Shown here: piece by piece, positions 7,017 to 15,132 of the stretch | Numbering within the stretch: the stretch's first letter is position 1 | How the letters are laid out: each line of letters begins with the position of its first letter | From: an uncultured Clostridia bacterium | GTDB taxonomy: Bacteria; Bacillota; Clostridia; Christensenellales; Aristaeellaceae | Reading direction: 5' to 3' | NCBI GenBank assembly: GCA_946543085.1 | Contig: CAMNLM010000001.1 | Coordinates: 1-64,000 of the forward strand | DNA: 64,000 nt | Program-made: the position numbers and the translations under genes | Notes under the pieces: generated by a model | Databases searched by the model: none | The model's input: the letters and a program-made list of their open reading frames with translations, nothing else | What the model was told of the DNA's origin: nothing

Positions 7017-8201
7017 ATGAACGTCGAATCCATCCGTTACGCAAGCCGCTTTGACGGCATCACCGGAAGCGCGATCCGCGAAATCTTCAAGATGATCGCC
7101 CAGCCGGGCATGATTTCCTTCGCGGGCGGCAACCCCTCTCCTTCGGCTCTGCCGGACGCGGAGGCCGCCCGGATCGCCGGGCAGGTGCTGCGCGAGGACG
7201 GCAAGCGCATCCTCCAGTACGGCGCGACGGAGGGCTATCCGCCCTTCGTGGAGAGCGTGAAGGCCTACGCGGAGCGGGCGATCGGCTGCGCGCTGCCCGG
7301 CGTGCTGCCCGTGACGGGCTCGACGCAGGCGATGGACCTGCTGTGCAAGGCACTGATCGATCCCGGTGACGTCATCCTCGTGGAGGACCCGTCCTTCCTG
7401 GGCAACCTCCAGTGCATGCGCCTCTACCAGGCGAAGCTGGTGCCCGTCGAGAGCGACGACGGCGGGCTGAAGCTGGACGCCCTCGAGCAGGCCATGGCGG
7501 AGCATCACCCGAAGATGCTCTACGTGATCCCGAATTTCCAGAATCCCACCGGCCGGACCCTGGCGGCGGACCGCCGGGAGCCGATCGCGAAGCTGGCCGC
7601 GAAATACGGCGTGGTGGTGGCGGAGGATGATCCCTACCGCGACCTGCGCTACTGCGGCGAGACCGCCCCGACCATCAAATCCTTCGACAAGGAGGGCTGG
7701 GTCGTCTTCCTCGGATCGTTCTCCAAGATCATCTCCCCGGGCATGCGCGTGGGCTATATGTCGGGGGACGCCCGCATCCTGCGCAAGTGCACCATGGGCA
7801 AGCAGTCCTCCGACCTGCACACCGCCAACTTGACGCAGGCCATCGTGGACCGCTTCCTGCGCGAAAACCTGCTGCCGGATCACATCGCCCGCATCAGCGC
7901 CTCCTACCGCGCGCAGATGGAGGCCATGGTGAGGGAGCTGGACAGCTTCCCGTCGGGGACGAGGTACATCCGCCCCGAGGGCGGCCTGTTCGTGTGGGTG
8001 GAGCTGCCCGAAGGGCTGGACGCGCTGGCCCTCCTGCCCAGGTGCGTGGAGCGCCGCGTGGCCTACGTGCCCGGCACGCACTTCTACGCCTACGGCGGAC
8101 ATCCGAACACCCTGCGCCTGAACTTCTCCAACAGCACGCTGGAGCAGATCGGCGAGGGCATGAACATCCTGCGCGGCGTGCTGGAGGAGGCGCTCGCGTG
8201 A
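7017..8201 (+). CDS. PLP-dependent aminotransferase, class I/II fold (LysN/MocR-like)
   Basis: Fold-type I aminotransferase of 394 residues. Visible features: SFAGGNPSPSALP near the start, the substrate loop YGATEGYPP, TGSTQAMDL, the PLP-contacting PNFQNPTGRT (N-P-T-G, about 172-181), AEDDPYRDLRY (Asp that pairs with the pyridine nitrogen) and SFSKIISPGMRVGY with the Schiff-base lysine (about 235). The pattern is that of stand-alone COG1167 aminotransferases such as 2-aminoadipate transaminases, without a GntR domain. ATG 7017 follows GGGAGG; upstream in-frame codons lie inside the promoter. The stop overlaps the GTG start of yigZ, suggesting translational coupling. Confidence 0.9.
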   Translation: MNVESIRYASRFDGITGSAIREIFKMIAQPGMISFAGGNPSPSALPDAEAARIAGQVLREDGKRILQYGATEGYPPFVESVKAYAERAIGCALPGVLPVTGSTQAMDLLCKALIDPGDVILVEDPSFLGNLQCMRLYQAKLVPVESDDGGLKLDALEQAMAEHHPKMLYVIPNFQNPTGRTLAADRREPIAKLAAKYGVVVAEDDPYRDLRYCGETAPTIKSFDKEGWVVFLGSFSKIISPGMRVGYMSGDARILRKCTMGKQSSDLHTANLTQAIVDRFLRENLLPDHIARISASYRAQMEAMVRELDSFPSGTRYIRPEGGLFVWVELPEGLDALALLPRCVERRVAYVPGTHFYAYGGHPNTLRLNFSNSTLEQIGEGMNILRGVLEEALA

Positions 8202-8836
8202 GGGCCTACCGCACGCTGGGCCAGTGCGCGTCCGCGGAGTTCATTGAGAAGAAGAGCCGCTTTATCGGCCACGCCTGCCCGGTGGAGACCGAGGAGGAGG
8301 CGCTGGCCTTCCTGGAGCGCATCCGCCGGGAGCACCGCGACGCGACCCACAACTGCTACGCCTACACGGTGGGGCAGAACATGGGCATCATGCGCTACAG
8401 CGACGACGGCGAGCCGGGCGGCACCGCGGGCCTGCCGATGATGGACGTGCTGAAAAAGCGCGACGTGCGCAATTGCTGCGTGGTGGTGACCCGCTATTTT
8501 GGCGGCGTGCTGCTCGGCGCGGGCGGCCTTGTGCGCGCCTACACGCGCGGCACCGCCATCGCGCTGGATGCCGCCCGCGTGGTGGTGATGGAGCCGTCCC
8601 GCCACCTGCTGTGCGAGGTGGCCTATCCGCTGTGGGACCGCGTGCAGCACTGGCTGAAGGACCAGCCGGTTCAACTGCTCTCCACGGAATTCACCACCGC
8701 CGTGACCTTCACCCTGGCCGTGCGCGAGCGCGACGAGGAGAGCGTGGAGACCGGCCTCGTCCGCCTGACCGAGAGCCGGGTGGAGATTCTCCCCGAGGAT
8801 GTCATGTGGCAGGCGTGGGATGTAAATGAAGACTAA
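8198..8836 (+). CDS. yigZ: YigZ/IMPACT family protein
   Basis: A 212-residue UPF0029/IMPACT protein, a family with ribosomal-protein-S5-like and elongation-factor-V-like halves. Signatures: KKSRFIGHACPV, HNCYAYTVG, YSDDGEPGGTAGLPM (about 68-82) and VVVTRYFGGVLLGAGGLVRAY (about 95-115). Start is GTG at 8198, overlapping the previous TGA by 3 nt, with GGAGGAGG at 8183-8190; no ATG fits. Function is unproven in bacteria; the eukaryotic relative IMPACT acts in translational control. Confidence 0.92.
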   Translation: MRAYRTLGQCASAEFIEKKSRFIGHACPVETEEEALAFLERIRREHRDATHNCYAYTVGQNMGIMRYSDDGEPGGTAGLPMMDVLKKRDVRNCCVVVTRYFGGVLLGAGGLVRAYTRGTAIALDAARVVVMEPSRHLLCEVAYPLWDRVQHWLKDQPVQLLSTEFTTAVTFTLAVRERDEESVETGLVRLTESRVEILPEDVMWQAWDVNED

Positions 8837-8879
8837 TCCCTCATTCAGATGATGATTTCACTTAAGGATAGAACCCTAT

Positions 8880-9060
8880 CCGTCGCAAGTTGAAGGCTCT
8901 ACTTTCCCATGTGAGAAAGTCGCAAAGGACACCGGGGGCGCCGAACGCCCGGAAAACTCCACAGTGTGGAGTTTTCAGTGAGGCGAAAGCGGCAGCGACA
9001 TCACGTTGCGACGTGTGTCCCCCGGACCCCCGCACACGCTTTTGGTACCATGCGCCAACA
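8880..9060. repeat. Family B intergenic repeat, divergent copy
   Basis: Shares the CGCCCGGAAAA...TTTTCAG core with the copies at 9112 and 52728, but the hairpin (8952-8962 with 8966-8976, 11 bp, 3-nt loop) reads GAAAACTCCAC instead of GAAAACGCCAT. Both strands change together, so pairing is kept. Outer arms CCGGGGG (8933) and CCCCCGG (9019) can pair. Confidence 0.75.
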
Positions 9061-9111
9061 ATCGTATGGGAACCCTCAGCTGCCTTAGCAAATAGCTGCC
9101 TATAAGGGCGA

Positions 9112-9240
9112 CGCGAAGGGGTGCAGGGGGCTCGGAGCGCCCGGAAAACGCCATGTTATGGCGTTTTCAGCGGAGAGCGGGCGGCAGCCCCGGACCGACC
9201 GCAAAGCCCCCCTGCCCGCGCCCGCAGGCGCGGAATCTCC
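9112..9240. repeat. Family B intergenic repeat, copy with conserved tail
   Basis: About 95 bp nearly identical to 52728-52824. It contains the 11-bp hairpin GAAAACGCCAT/ATGGCGTTTTC (9144-9168) and a distal tail (9202-9235) also found at 51971-52003. Outer GCAGGGGGCT and AGCCCCCCTGC segments can pair. Located between yigZ and cinA; no gene is supported in 8837-9310. Confidence 0.85.
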
Positions 9241-9310
9241 CTGCTGCCAGAAAAAAGCTCTTTCTATCAATCTATAAATAGAACATCTTTCCACGAAACG
9301 AGGAAAACCG

Positions 9311-10552
9311 ATGATTGCAGAAATCCTCTGTGTGGGAACCGAACTCCTGATGGGTCAGGTTCTCAACACCAACGCCCAGTTCATCTCCCGCCGCCTGAGC
9401 GCCCTTGGCGTCACCCAGTACCACCAGACGGTGGTCGGCGACAACGCGGAGCGCCTGGAGGAGGCCTACCGCACCGCCCTCAGCCGCGCGGACGTGGTCA
9501 TCACCACCGGCGGCCTTGGGCCGACCGTGGACGACATCACCAAGCGCGTCGCGGCGAAGGTCGCGGGCAAGGCGCTTGTTCTCCGCCCGGAAGCCGAGGC
9601 CATGGTGCGCGAGCGCTTCAGCCAGTACCACAAAGAGATGACGCCGAACAACGTCAGCCAGGCCATGTTCACCGAGGACACGGCCGTGCTGCTCAACCCG
9701 AACGGCACCGCTCCCGGCGCCATCGTCCAGATGGGCGGGGGCAAGGTGGTGGTTCACCTGCCCGGCCCGCCGCGCGAGATGGAGCCGATGTTTGTCGACC
9801 AGGTGGAGCCCTATCTGCGCAAGCGCTCGGGCAAGGCGCTCATCAGCCGCTACATCCGCATCTTCGGCATGGGCGAGGCGATGGTGGACGAGCGTCTGCG
9901 CGACCTCGAGCTGGGCGGCAACCCGAGCCTGAGCCCCTATTGCTCCACGGGCGAGGTGATGCTGCGCGCCACGGCCTCCGCCGACACCGAGGAAACGGCG
10001 CGGGCGATGCTTGAGCCCGTGGTGGACGAGGTCTGCAGGCGGCTGGGCGACGTGGTCTACGCCGTGGACGACGACGACCGGGGTTCGTTGGCGAAGCGCG
10101 CGGTCGGGGCCCTGAAGCGGAAGGGCTGGACGGTGGCGACCTGCGAGAGCCTGACGGGCGGCATGATCGCTTCCACCCTGGTCGAGGTTCCCGGCGCGAG
10201 CGACGTGGTCAAGGGCGGCTTTGTGACCTATCAGAGCGTCGCCAAGACGATGCTGGTGGGAGTCCCGGCAGAGACCATCGAGCGGTACAACGTGGTCAGC
10301 GCTGAGGTCGCCTCGGCCATGGCGCGGGGCGCGCGCGAGCGCCTCGCTGTGGATATCGCCGTGAGCGCCACCGGCCTGGCCGGCCCGGGCGGCGGTACCG
10401 AGGCGATCCCGGTCGGCACGGTCTTCCTGGGCATCAGCACGGCGGAGCGCACGGTGACCATCCCCCTGCGCCTGAGCGGAGACCGGGCGCGCATCCGCGA
10501 GCTGAGCATGAAGAACGCTCTCGATGCCCTCCGCCGGGAAGTGGAGAGATAA
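9311..10552 (+). CDS. cinA: CinA family protein (competence/damage-inducible, NMN deamidase-type)
   Basis: Full-length 413-residue CinA. The N-terminal MoCF/COG1058 domain (about 1-170) starts with EILCVGTELLMGQVLNTNA and has TTGGLGPTVDDITK, which is linked to ADP-ribose pyrophosphatase activity in the family. The C-terminal CinA domain (about 255-410) has ATCESLTGGMIAS and SATGLAGPGGGTE, the NMN deamidase signatures. Expected role: pyridine-nucleotide salvage and repair. AACGAGGAAAA precedes the ATG. In many Firmicutes cinA lies beside recA; here it stands alone and ends at a clear terminator. Confidence 0.95.
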   Translation: MIAEILCVGTELLMGQVLNTNAQFISRRLSALGVTQYHQTVVGDNAERLEEAYRTALSRADVVITTGGLGPTVDDITKRVAAKVAGKALVLRPEAEAMVRERFSQYHKEMTPNNVSQAMFTEDTAVLLNPNGTAPGAIVQMGGGKVVVHLPGPPREMEPMFVDQVEPYLRKRSGKALISRYIRIFGMGEAMVDERLRDLELGGNPSLSPYCSTGEVMLRATASADTEETARAMLEPVVDEVCRRLGDVVYAVDDDDRGSLAKRAVGALKRKGWTVATCESLTGGMIASTLVEVPGASDVVKGGFVTYQSVAKTMLVGVPAETIERYNVVSAEVASAMARGARERLAVDIAVSATGLAGPGGGTEAIPVGTVFLGISTAERTVTIPLRLSGDRARIRELSMKNALDALRREVER

Positions 10553-10572
10553 GGTAAAAACAGAACGTTTGC

Positions 10573-10610
10573 GCAGACCCTGCGGCAATCCGCCCGCGGG
10601 GTCTGTTTTT
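10573..10610 (+). terminator. Terminator after cinA
   Basis: CAGACCCTGCGG (10574-10585) pairs with CCGCGGGGTCTG (one wobble), followed by T5 at 10606-10610. Confidence 0.85.
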
Positions 10611-10848
10611 GATCCGCGGAGGAAAGAATAACGCGCAACTCCTGTATGCTTATAGAGAATACAAATAAACATGCAAAGGCGCACAACGGAGATTATGCGA
10701 AATGGTTATGGCGGTATCTGCTTTCGGGGCGGAGAAAGAGGACTTCCTGCGCCTGCTAATTGCAGAGAAGGAATGAAATACACGCATGCGTTTTTTGTAT
10801 CAATTGTAAACACTGAGTGAAAATACGATGAAAAACCAAGTTTCCTTC

Positions 10849-10877
10849 TTGCCTGCGGACAGATGTTGCGCTATGAT
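10849..10877 (+). promoter_or_regulatory. Promoter of the BTAD regulator, with upstream CAATTG palindrome
   Basis: TTGCCT (10849-10854), 17 nt, TATGAT (10872-10877). An AT-rich stretch 10780-10845 holds TATCAATTGTAAAC at about 10799; related ACAATTG words occur before several envelope genes in this window. Confidence 0.6.
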
Positions 10878-10926
10878 GTATACGAATGAGGAAGACCTTC
10901 CGGTACAAAGATGGGGGGTACGGCGC

Positions 10927-12111
10927 ATGGCGGCGAGAGTTTTTATCCAAATGATGGGCGCATTCACAATCGAGGTGAACGGCCGGAGCTATGACACACT
11001 GCCGGTTCGCTCCCGCAAGGGCGTCAGCCTGATTCAGTACCTGGTGTTCCAGCGCGGCAAGCAGGTCACGACCCAGCGCCTGGTGCGCGAACTGTGGGCG
11101 GACCGCAGGAGCGATTACCCGGAGGGCGCGATGAAGACCATGGTCAGCCGCACGCGGGCCCTGCTCCGCGAGGTGGACCAGGAGCTGACGCTGTGCCTGG
11201 CCTCCGGCAAGGGCACCTACTACTGGGAGCAGCGGCCCGCCATCGTCGTGGATGTGCTGGAGCTGATGGACACCCTGGACGCCCTCAAGAAGACGAGCGA
11301 CCCGGCGCGGGTGGAGGAGCTGACCATGCGCGTGCTGGCCCTCTACCGGGGAGAGCTCTACCAGACGGGCGACTTCAGCAGCGCCATCGCCCTGGCGAAC
11401 TGGCTGCGCCGCGAGTCGCTGGAGGCCGTGTTCCGCTGCATCGCGCTGCTGAAGAAGCAGGAGCAGTACAACCGCATCTGCGATATCTGCCGCCAGGCGA
11501 CGCAGATCGACGACCTGGATGAGGAACTGCACATCGAGCTGATGAACGCGATGGTGAATCTCAACCGCGCGTCGGAGGCCATGGACGAATACAAGCGCAT
11601 CACCCACCTCAACCGCCAGGTGCTGGACATGGAGCCCAGCGAGGATATGCAGAGCTATTACCGGCAGCTGCAGAAGGCGGGCGAGACGGTCAAGTTCAAT
11701 CTGGACGTGATCCGCAACGAGCTGAGCGAGCGCGCAGACGAGCGGCGCGGGCCGTTCGTCTGCGATTACCGCGCCTTCAAGGAAATCTACAATATCCAGA
11801 TGCGCAACCTCGAGCGCCTGGGCTCCACGATGTTCCTGGCGGTGGCCATGGTGGGCAACGCGGACGAGGAGGACACGGTGGCCCGCGAGGCGGGCATGGC
11901 CGGTCTGCTGGAGATCCTGCGCCGGAATCTGCGCAAGGGCGACATTGTGACCCGCTTCTCGGACAACATCATTGCCATGCTTCTGCCCACCGTGAATTAT
12001 GAAACGGGCAGCATGGTCATGGAGCGCATCGAGCAGCTCTTCCGCGAGGTGTACCCCGTGGGCACGCTGGCCTTCCATGCGCGCATCAGCCCCCTGGGCG
12101 AGCCAACCTGA
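10927..12111 (+). CDS. BTAD-type transcriptional regulator with degenerate GGDEF-like domain
   Basis: A 394-residue cytoplasmic regulator. About 1-95: an OmpR/PhoB-type winged helix as in SARP proteins (GAFTIEVNGRSYDTLPVRSRKG..., then LVRELWADRR). About 100-250: the bacterial transcriptional activation (BTAD) TPR-like helices (LYRGELYQTGDF, EELHIELMNAMVNLNRASEAMDEY). About 285-385: a C-terminal region (LLEILRRNLRKGDIVTRFSDNIIAMLLP) matching the LRxxLRxxDxVxRxxxDxFxxLLP pattern of GGDEF domains but with no GGDEF active-site motif, so it is presumably a sensor or dimerisation module. The start at 10927 follows a G-run (10913-10918); upstream in-frame ATG 10828 lies before the promoter. Target genes unknown; the lipoprotein gene downstream is a candidate. 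Confidence 0.8.
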   Translation: MAARVFIQMMGAFTIEVNGRSYDTLPVRSRKGVSLIQYLVFQRGKQVTTQRLVRELWADRRSDYPEGAMKTMVSRTRALLREVDQELTLCLASGKGTYYWEQRPAIVVDVLELMDTLDALKKTSDPARVEELTMRVLALYRGELYQTGDFSSAIALANWLRRESLEAVFRCIALLKKQEQYNRICDICRQATQIDDLDEELHIELMNAMVNLNRASEAMDEYKRITHLNRQVLDMEPSEDMQSYYRQLQKAGETVKFNLDVIRNELSERADERRGPFVCDYRAFKEIYNIQMRNLERLGSTMFLAVAMVGNADEEDTVAREAGMAGLLEILRRNLRKGDIVTRFSDNIIAMLLPTVNYETGSMVMERIEQLFREVYPVGTLAFHARISPLGEPT

Positions 12112-12798
12112 AGCGCCTGATCCCGGTCACTCACGGCAACCCTCACGCGCGGCGATGCGGCTGTCATCTCCGCGCGTGGTTTTTTGCATAAAACAGACCG
12201 AAGTCTGAGAACGTACACCTTCCTCGCAATCCAGGCGGTGCCTGAATGTCGAAGCCAGCGCTGAACGTGCCCTGAAGCTGTCGAGGCAGGAAAGGCCGCT
12301 GAGGCCGAAACCGGCCGCCGATCCTGTGAAAGCAGAAGCGGCTGAAAGCGCTGAAGCCTCAAAAGAGACCAAAGTCTTGAATGAGATCACCGGATCGGGG
12401 GAGGAAGAGAGCTCCGCGGAGACCGGTGCCGCCGGGCAAGCCAGGGACGAGGCTGTCGAGAAAACCAGAAGAACCGAAAAAACGAACCGGTAAGAACGGG
12501 AACCGGGACTGCCTCCCGGCCGCACGCTGCCCACGGCTGAGGCAAAGCCATTAAGATGAAGGAAAACACGGGATCGCACGCGCGGAAGCGCCGCCGAAGG
12601 CGATCCCTTTTCAACAGGTGCAGGGGGCGGCAGGGCGCTGATCCAATGCGATGGATGGAAGAATAACCTTGTAACAATTGTCAAACATAGATTTGTGTTG
12701 GAAAATACATACTCTCGTAATCATTTCAGTTTGACTTTATGGTATACTTCTGTTATGGATTGGACATCATAGGGAACTCTGTAAAGGAGGTCTTGATT
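12112..12798. other. Intergenic region with terminator, decayed low-complexity frame and CAATTG motif
   Basis: About 690 bp without a convincing gene. After the terminator, a plus-strand frame is open from about 12207 to the TAA at 12491-12493 and reads as an Ala/Glu/Lys-rich segment (GTG 12326 gives 55 residues: KAEAAESAEAS..., GEEESSAETGAA). It has no ribosome-binding site and resembles the acidic N-terminal region of the surface protein at 38452, so it may be a relic. TGTAACAATTGTCA lies at 12670-12683, followed by an AT-rich stretch with TTGACT (12731) before the lipoprotein gene. Confidence 0.5.
12144..12185 (+). terminator. Terminator after the BTAD regulator
   Basis: CACGCGCGG (12144-12152) pairs perfectly with CCGCGCGTG (12170-12178), followed by T6 at 12180-12185. 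Confidence 0.85.
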
Positions 12799-14706
12799 AT
12801 GAAGCAATTTGCAAAACGCGCGCGCATCGGTGTTGCGCTGCTCCTGTGCCTTGCGCTGCTCACGGCCTGCGCTTCGGGCGGCGATCAGAATGCGGCGACC
12901 TTCGAGCAGGCGAAGGCCTGGCTCGCGAGCGGAAGAATCACCGACGCCGCGGACGCCTTCGCGAAGGTCGCGGGCTATGAGGACGCGGACACCTATGCCG
13001 CCTACGCGGCCGCCATCCGCCTCCGCCAGACCGGCGACTACGCCGCGGCGGCCAAGGCTTTCGCGGCGCTGAACGGCTTTGCCGACAGCAACGAGCAGCA
13101 GGCGGCCTGCCTGAAGCTCGCGGACGCCGCGGCCTATGACGCGGCGGCGGCCAAGCTGCGCGAGGGCAGCTACGGTCAGGCGGCGGACGCCTTCACGGCC
13201 CTGGGCGGCTATGAGGACGCGACCATGCAGGCCATGTACGCCAAGGCCCTGGAACTGGCTGAGGACGGCGAGTACGACCTGGGCATCGGCAGCCTGAAGA
13301 CTCTGGACAGCTTCCGCGACAGCCGCATCCAGGCGATCTATTACGAGGGACGCAAGGCCGAGGACGAGCAGGACTACGAGAGCGCGGACACGATCTACCG
13401 CTCCGTGGCCGCCTTCCGCGACAGCCAGAGCCGGCTCGACCTGCTGGCGGACCGCAAGCTCGATCAGGCCTTCGCGGCGGCTGCCTCGCAGCTGAGCGAG
13501 AACGGCTGGACCGAGGACGTGCAGGCCCTCTTCGAGAAGCTCGCCGATCAGAACTACACCACGGGCGAAAACGTGATGAACGAGCGGCTGATCTCCGTGG
13601 CGGGGCAGGCGCTGACCGACGGCAAGCTGGAGGCCGCCGAAGGCCTCTACACCCTGCTGGATCAGCGCGGCGCGGCTTCCGCCAAGGAAGGCCTGAGCGC
13701 GGTCGCCGTGGCGAAGGCCGAGGCGCTCGTCGGGGAAGAGAAATTTGAGGAAGCCATGGCGGCCCTCGAGGGCATCGAGAGCGCGGACGCCCTGGCGCTG
13801 CGGAAGACCTCCGCGGCGGCGCTGGCCAAGAAGGCCGAGGAGGCAAATGACCTCGCGAAGGCCTACGAGCTGTACCTGCTCGCGGACGACGTGGAGGGCG
13901 GCGCGGAGAAGGCCGCGGCCATCCAGGAGCGCTATGCTTCCGCCGTCACCCTGCTGGGCGAGGGCAAGTACGACGAGGCGCACGATGTCTTCGAGACCCT
14001 GGGCACCTACGCGGACTCCGCGCGCATGGCGCAGGAGACCCTCTACCGCAAGGCCGTCGCGATGGTCAACGCGGGCGAGTGGGAGGAAGCCGTGAAGCAG
14101 TTTGAGGCGCTCGGCGAGTTCTCCGACGCGGCGATCCAGGCCAGGGCTGTCTGGTACCACAAGGCGGAAAAGAACATGGAGGACGGTCTCTGGGAGGAGG
14201 CCAGCGAGGCCTTCGCCAAGGCCGGCGATTATTCCGACGCAGCGGAGCGCATCCTCGAGCCCTACTACGTGCAGGGCGAGACCCTGCTGGAGGCGGGGGA
14301 CGAGGTCGGCGCGTTTGCGGCCTTCAGCAAGGCCGGCGACTTCAAGGACGCCGCGGTGAAGCTCCAGGCCATCTACTATGCCCAGGGCGTGCGCTATGAG
14401 ACCGCCGGGGAATGGGACAAGGCCATGGAGAACTACATGAAGGCCGGCGACTACGAGGACGCCAAGGAAAAGGTCGAGTTCTGCGCCGAGCAGCGCCGTT
14501 TGGCGGTGGACGCCAAGGTCGTGGCGACCTTCAGCGATTTCGGCGGCGAGGCCACCCCGAGCGACGCGGAGGCGGAACAGACCCCCGCGGTGACGGAAGC
14601 GCCCGCTTCCGCCACGGACGCGGAGACCGCCACGGAAGCGTCCGCGGAGACACCCGCGGAGACGACCGTGCCCCCGGCTCCGGAGCTCCCGGACGTGCTC
14701 CCGTAA
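12799..14706 (+). CDS. Lipoprotein built of tetratricopeptide-like repeats
   Basis: A 635-residue exported lipoprotein. The signal MKQFAKRARIGVALLLCLALLTAC ends in a lipobox LTAC (Cys24). Residues about 30-570 are a long array of about 30-35-residue helical repeats with recurring words: G-x-Y-x-x-A-x-x-x-F, L-x-x-Y-x-D-(A/S), and the turn AGDYEDA / AGDYSDA / FRDS. This is the Sel1/TPR-like solenoid often found in Clostridia lipoproteins. The last about 60 residues are Thr/Ala/Glu/Pro-rich and probably disordered. ATG 12799 follows AAAGGAGG; an upstream in-frame ATG at 12739 would break the signal peptide. Likely an extracytoplasmic scaffold; partner unknown. Confidence 0.85.
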   Translation: MKQFAKRARIGVALLLCLALLTACASGGDQNAATFEQAKAWLASGRITDAADAFAKVAGYEDADTYAAYAAAIRLRQTGDYAAAAKAFAALNGFADSNEQQAACLKLADAAAYDAAAAKLREGSYGQAADAFTALGGYEDATMQAMYAKALELAEDGEYDLGIGSLKTLDSFRDSRIQAIYYEGRKAEDEQDYESADTIYRSVAAFRDSQSRLDLLADRKLDQAFAAAASQLSENGWTEDVQALFEKLADQNYTTGENVMNERLISVAGQALTDGKLEAAEGLYTLLDQRGAASAKEGLSAVAVAKAEALVGEEKFEEAMAALEGIESADALALRKTSAAALAKKAEEANDLAKAYELYLLADDVEGGAEKAAAIQERYASAVTLLGEGKYDEAHDVFETLGTYADSARMAQETLYRKAVAMVNAGEWEEAVKQFEALGEFSDAAIQARAVWYHKAEKNMEDGLWEEASEAFAKAGDYSDAAERILEPYYVQGETLLEAGDEVGAFAAFSKAGDFKDAAVKLQAIYYAQGVRYETAGEWDKAMENYMKAGDYEDAKEKVEFCAEQRRLAVDAKVVATFSDFGGEATPSDAEAEQTPAVTEAPASATDAETATEASAETPAETTVPPAPELPDVLP

Positions 14707-14723
14707 ACCCAACAGGCAGCGAT

Positions 14724-14755
14724 GCCCCTCTTCGGCAACGGAGAGGGGCTTTTTT
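14724..14755 (+). terminator. Terminator after the repeat lipoprotein
   Basis: GCCCCTCT (14724-14731) pairs with AGAGGGGC (14742-14749), followed by T6. Confidence 0.9.
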
Positions 14756-14919
14756 CGGACACTCCGGGCAGCCTGATGTTCTTATGGAAACAGACGGAAA
14801 TCCGCCGTCGGAGGCACGCGGAAAGGAGGCCCTCCGCGCCGCGCTTCCTGCATATGATTCCATACAGGTTACACGGTGAGATTCCTTCTCTTACATGGAG
14901 AAATATGCCCGCCGCGCTA

Positions 14920-14948
14920 TTGCCAAATGATTCATGTTACCGTATAAT
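14920..14948 (+). promoter_or_regulatory. Promoter of the large adhesin, followed by a long GC-rich leader
   Basis: TTGCCA (14920-14925), 17 nt, TATAAT (14943-14948). The transcript would have a 5' leader of about 175 nt. It contains a stem CACTTGTCC/GGCAAGTG near 14969-14990 and several GC-rich complementary segments (15000-15110). The rest of 14760-14919 shows nothing recognisable. Confidence 0.8.
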
Positions 14949-15132
14949 CTAATCGCAGAAGTGGAGTCACTTGTCCAATCTGGGCAAGTGGCGGAGCTTC
15001 CCGGCGGCCGGGCGGAACCCGGATGCCGCCGGATCCCGGGACTGCGCCGAAGGGCGCGGCGCCCGAAAGAGCAAATCCTTCCGCGCGCGGCCTGTCCGCG
15101 ACGACGGGTGATCCTCGACAGGAGATTGACAT

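Noticed and set aside
12127..12684. 185-codon minus-strand ORF in the gap after the BTAD regulator
   Set aside because: Ser/Pro/Arg-rich sequence with no family pattern, no ribosome-binding site, and it runs through a terminator.
12731..12759. Promoter of the repeat lipoprotein with TTGACT at 12731
   Set aside because: No good -10 lies at 16-18 nt (TATGGA or TTATGG only). TATACT at 12743 is too close. The true promoter could not be fixed.
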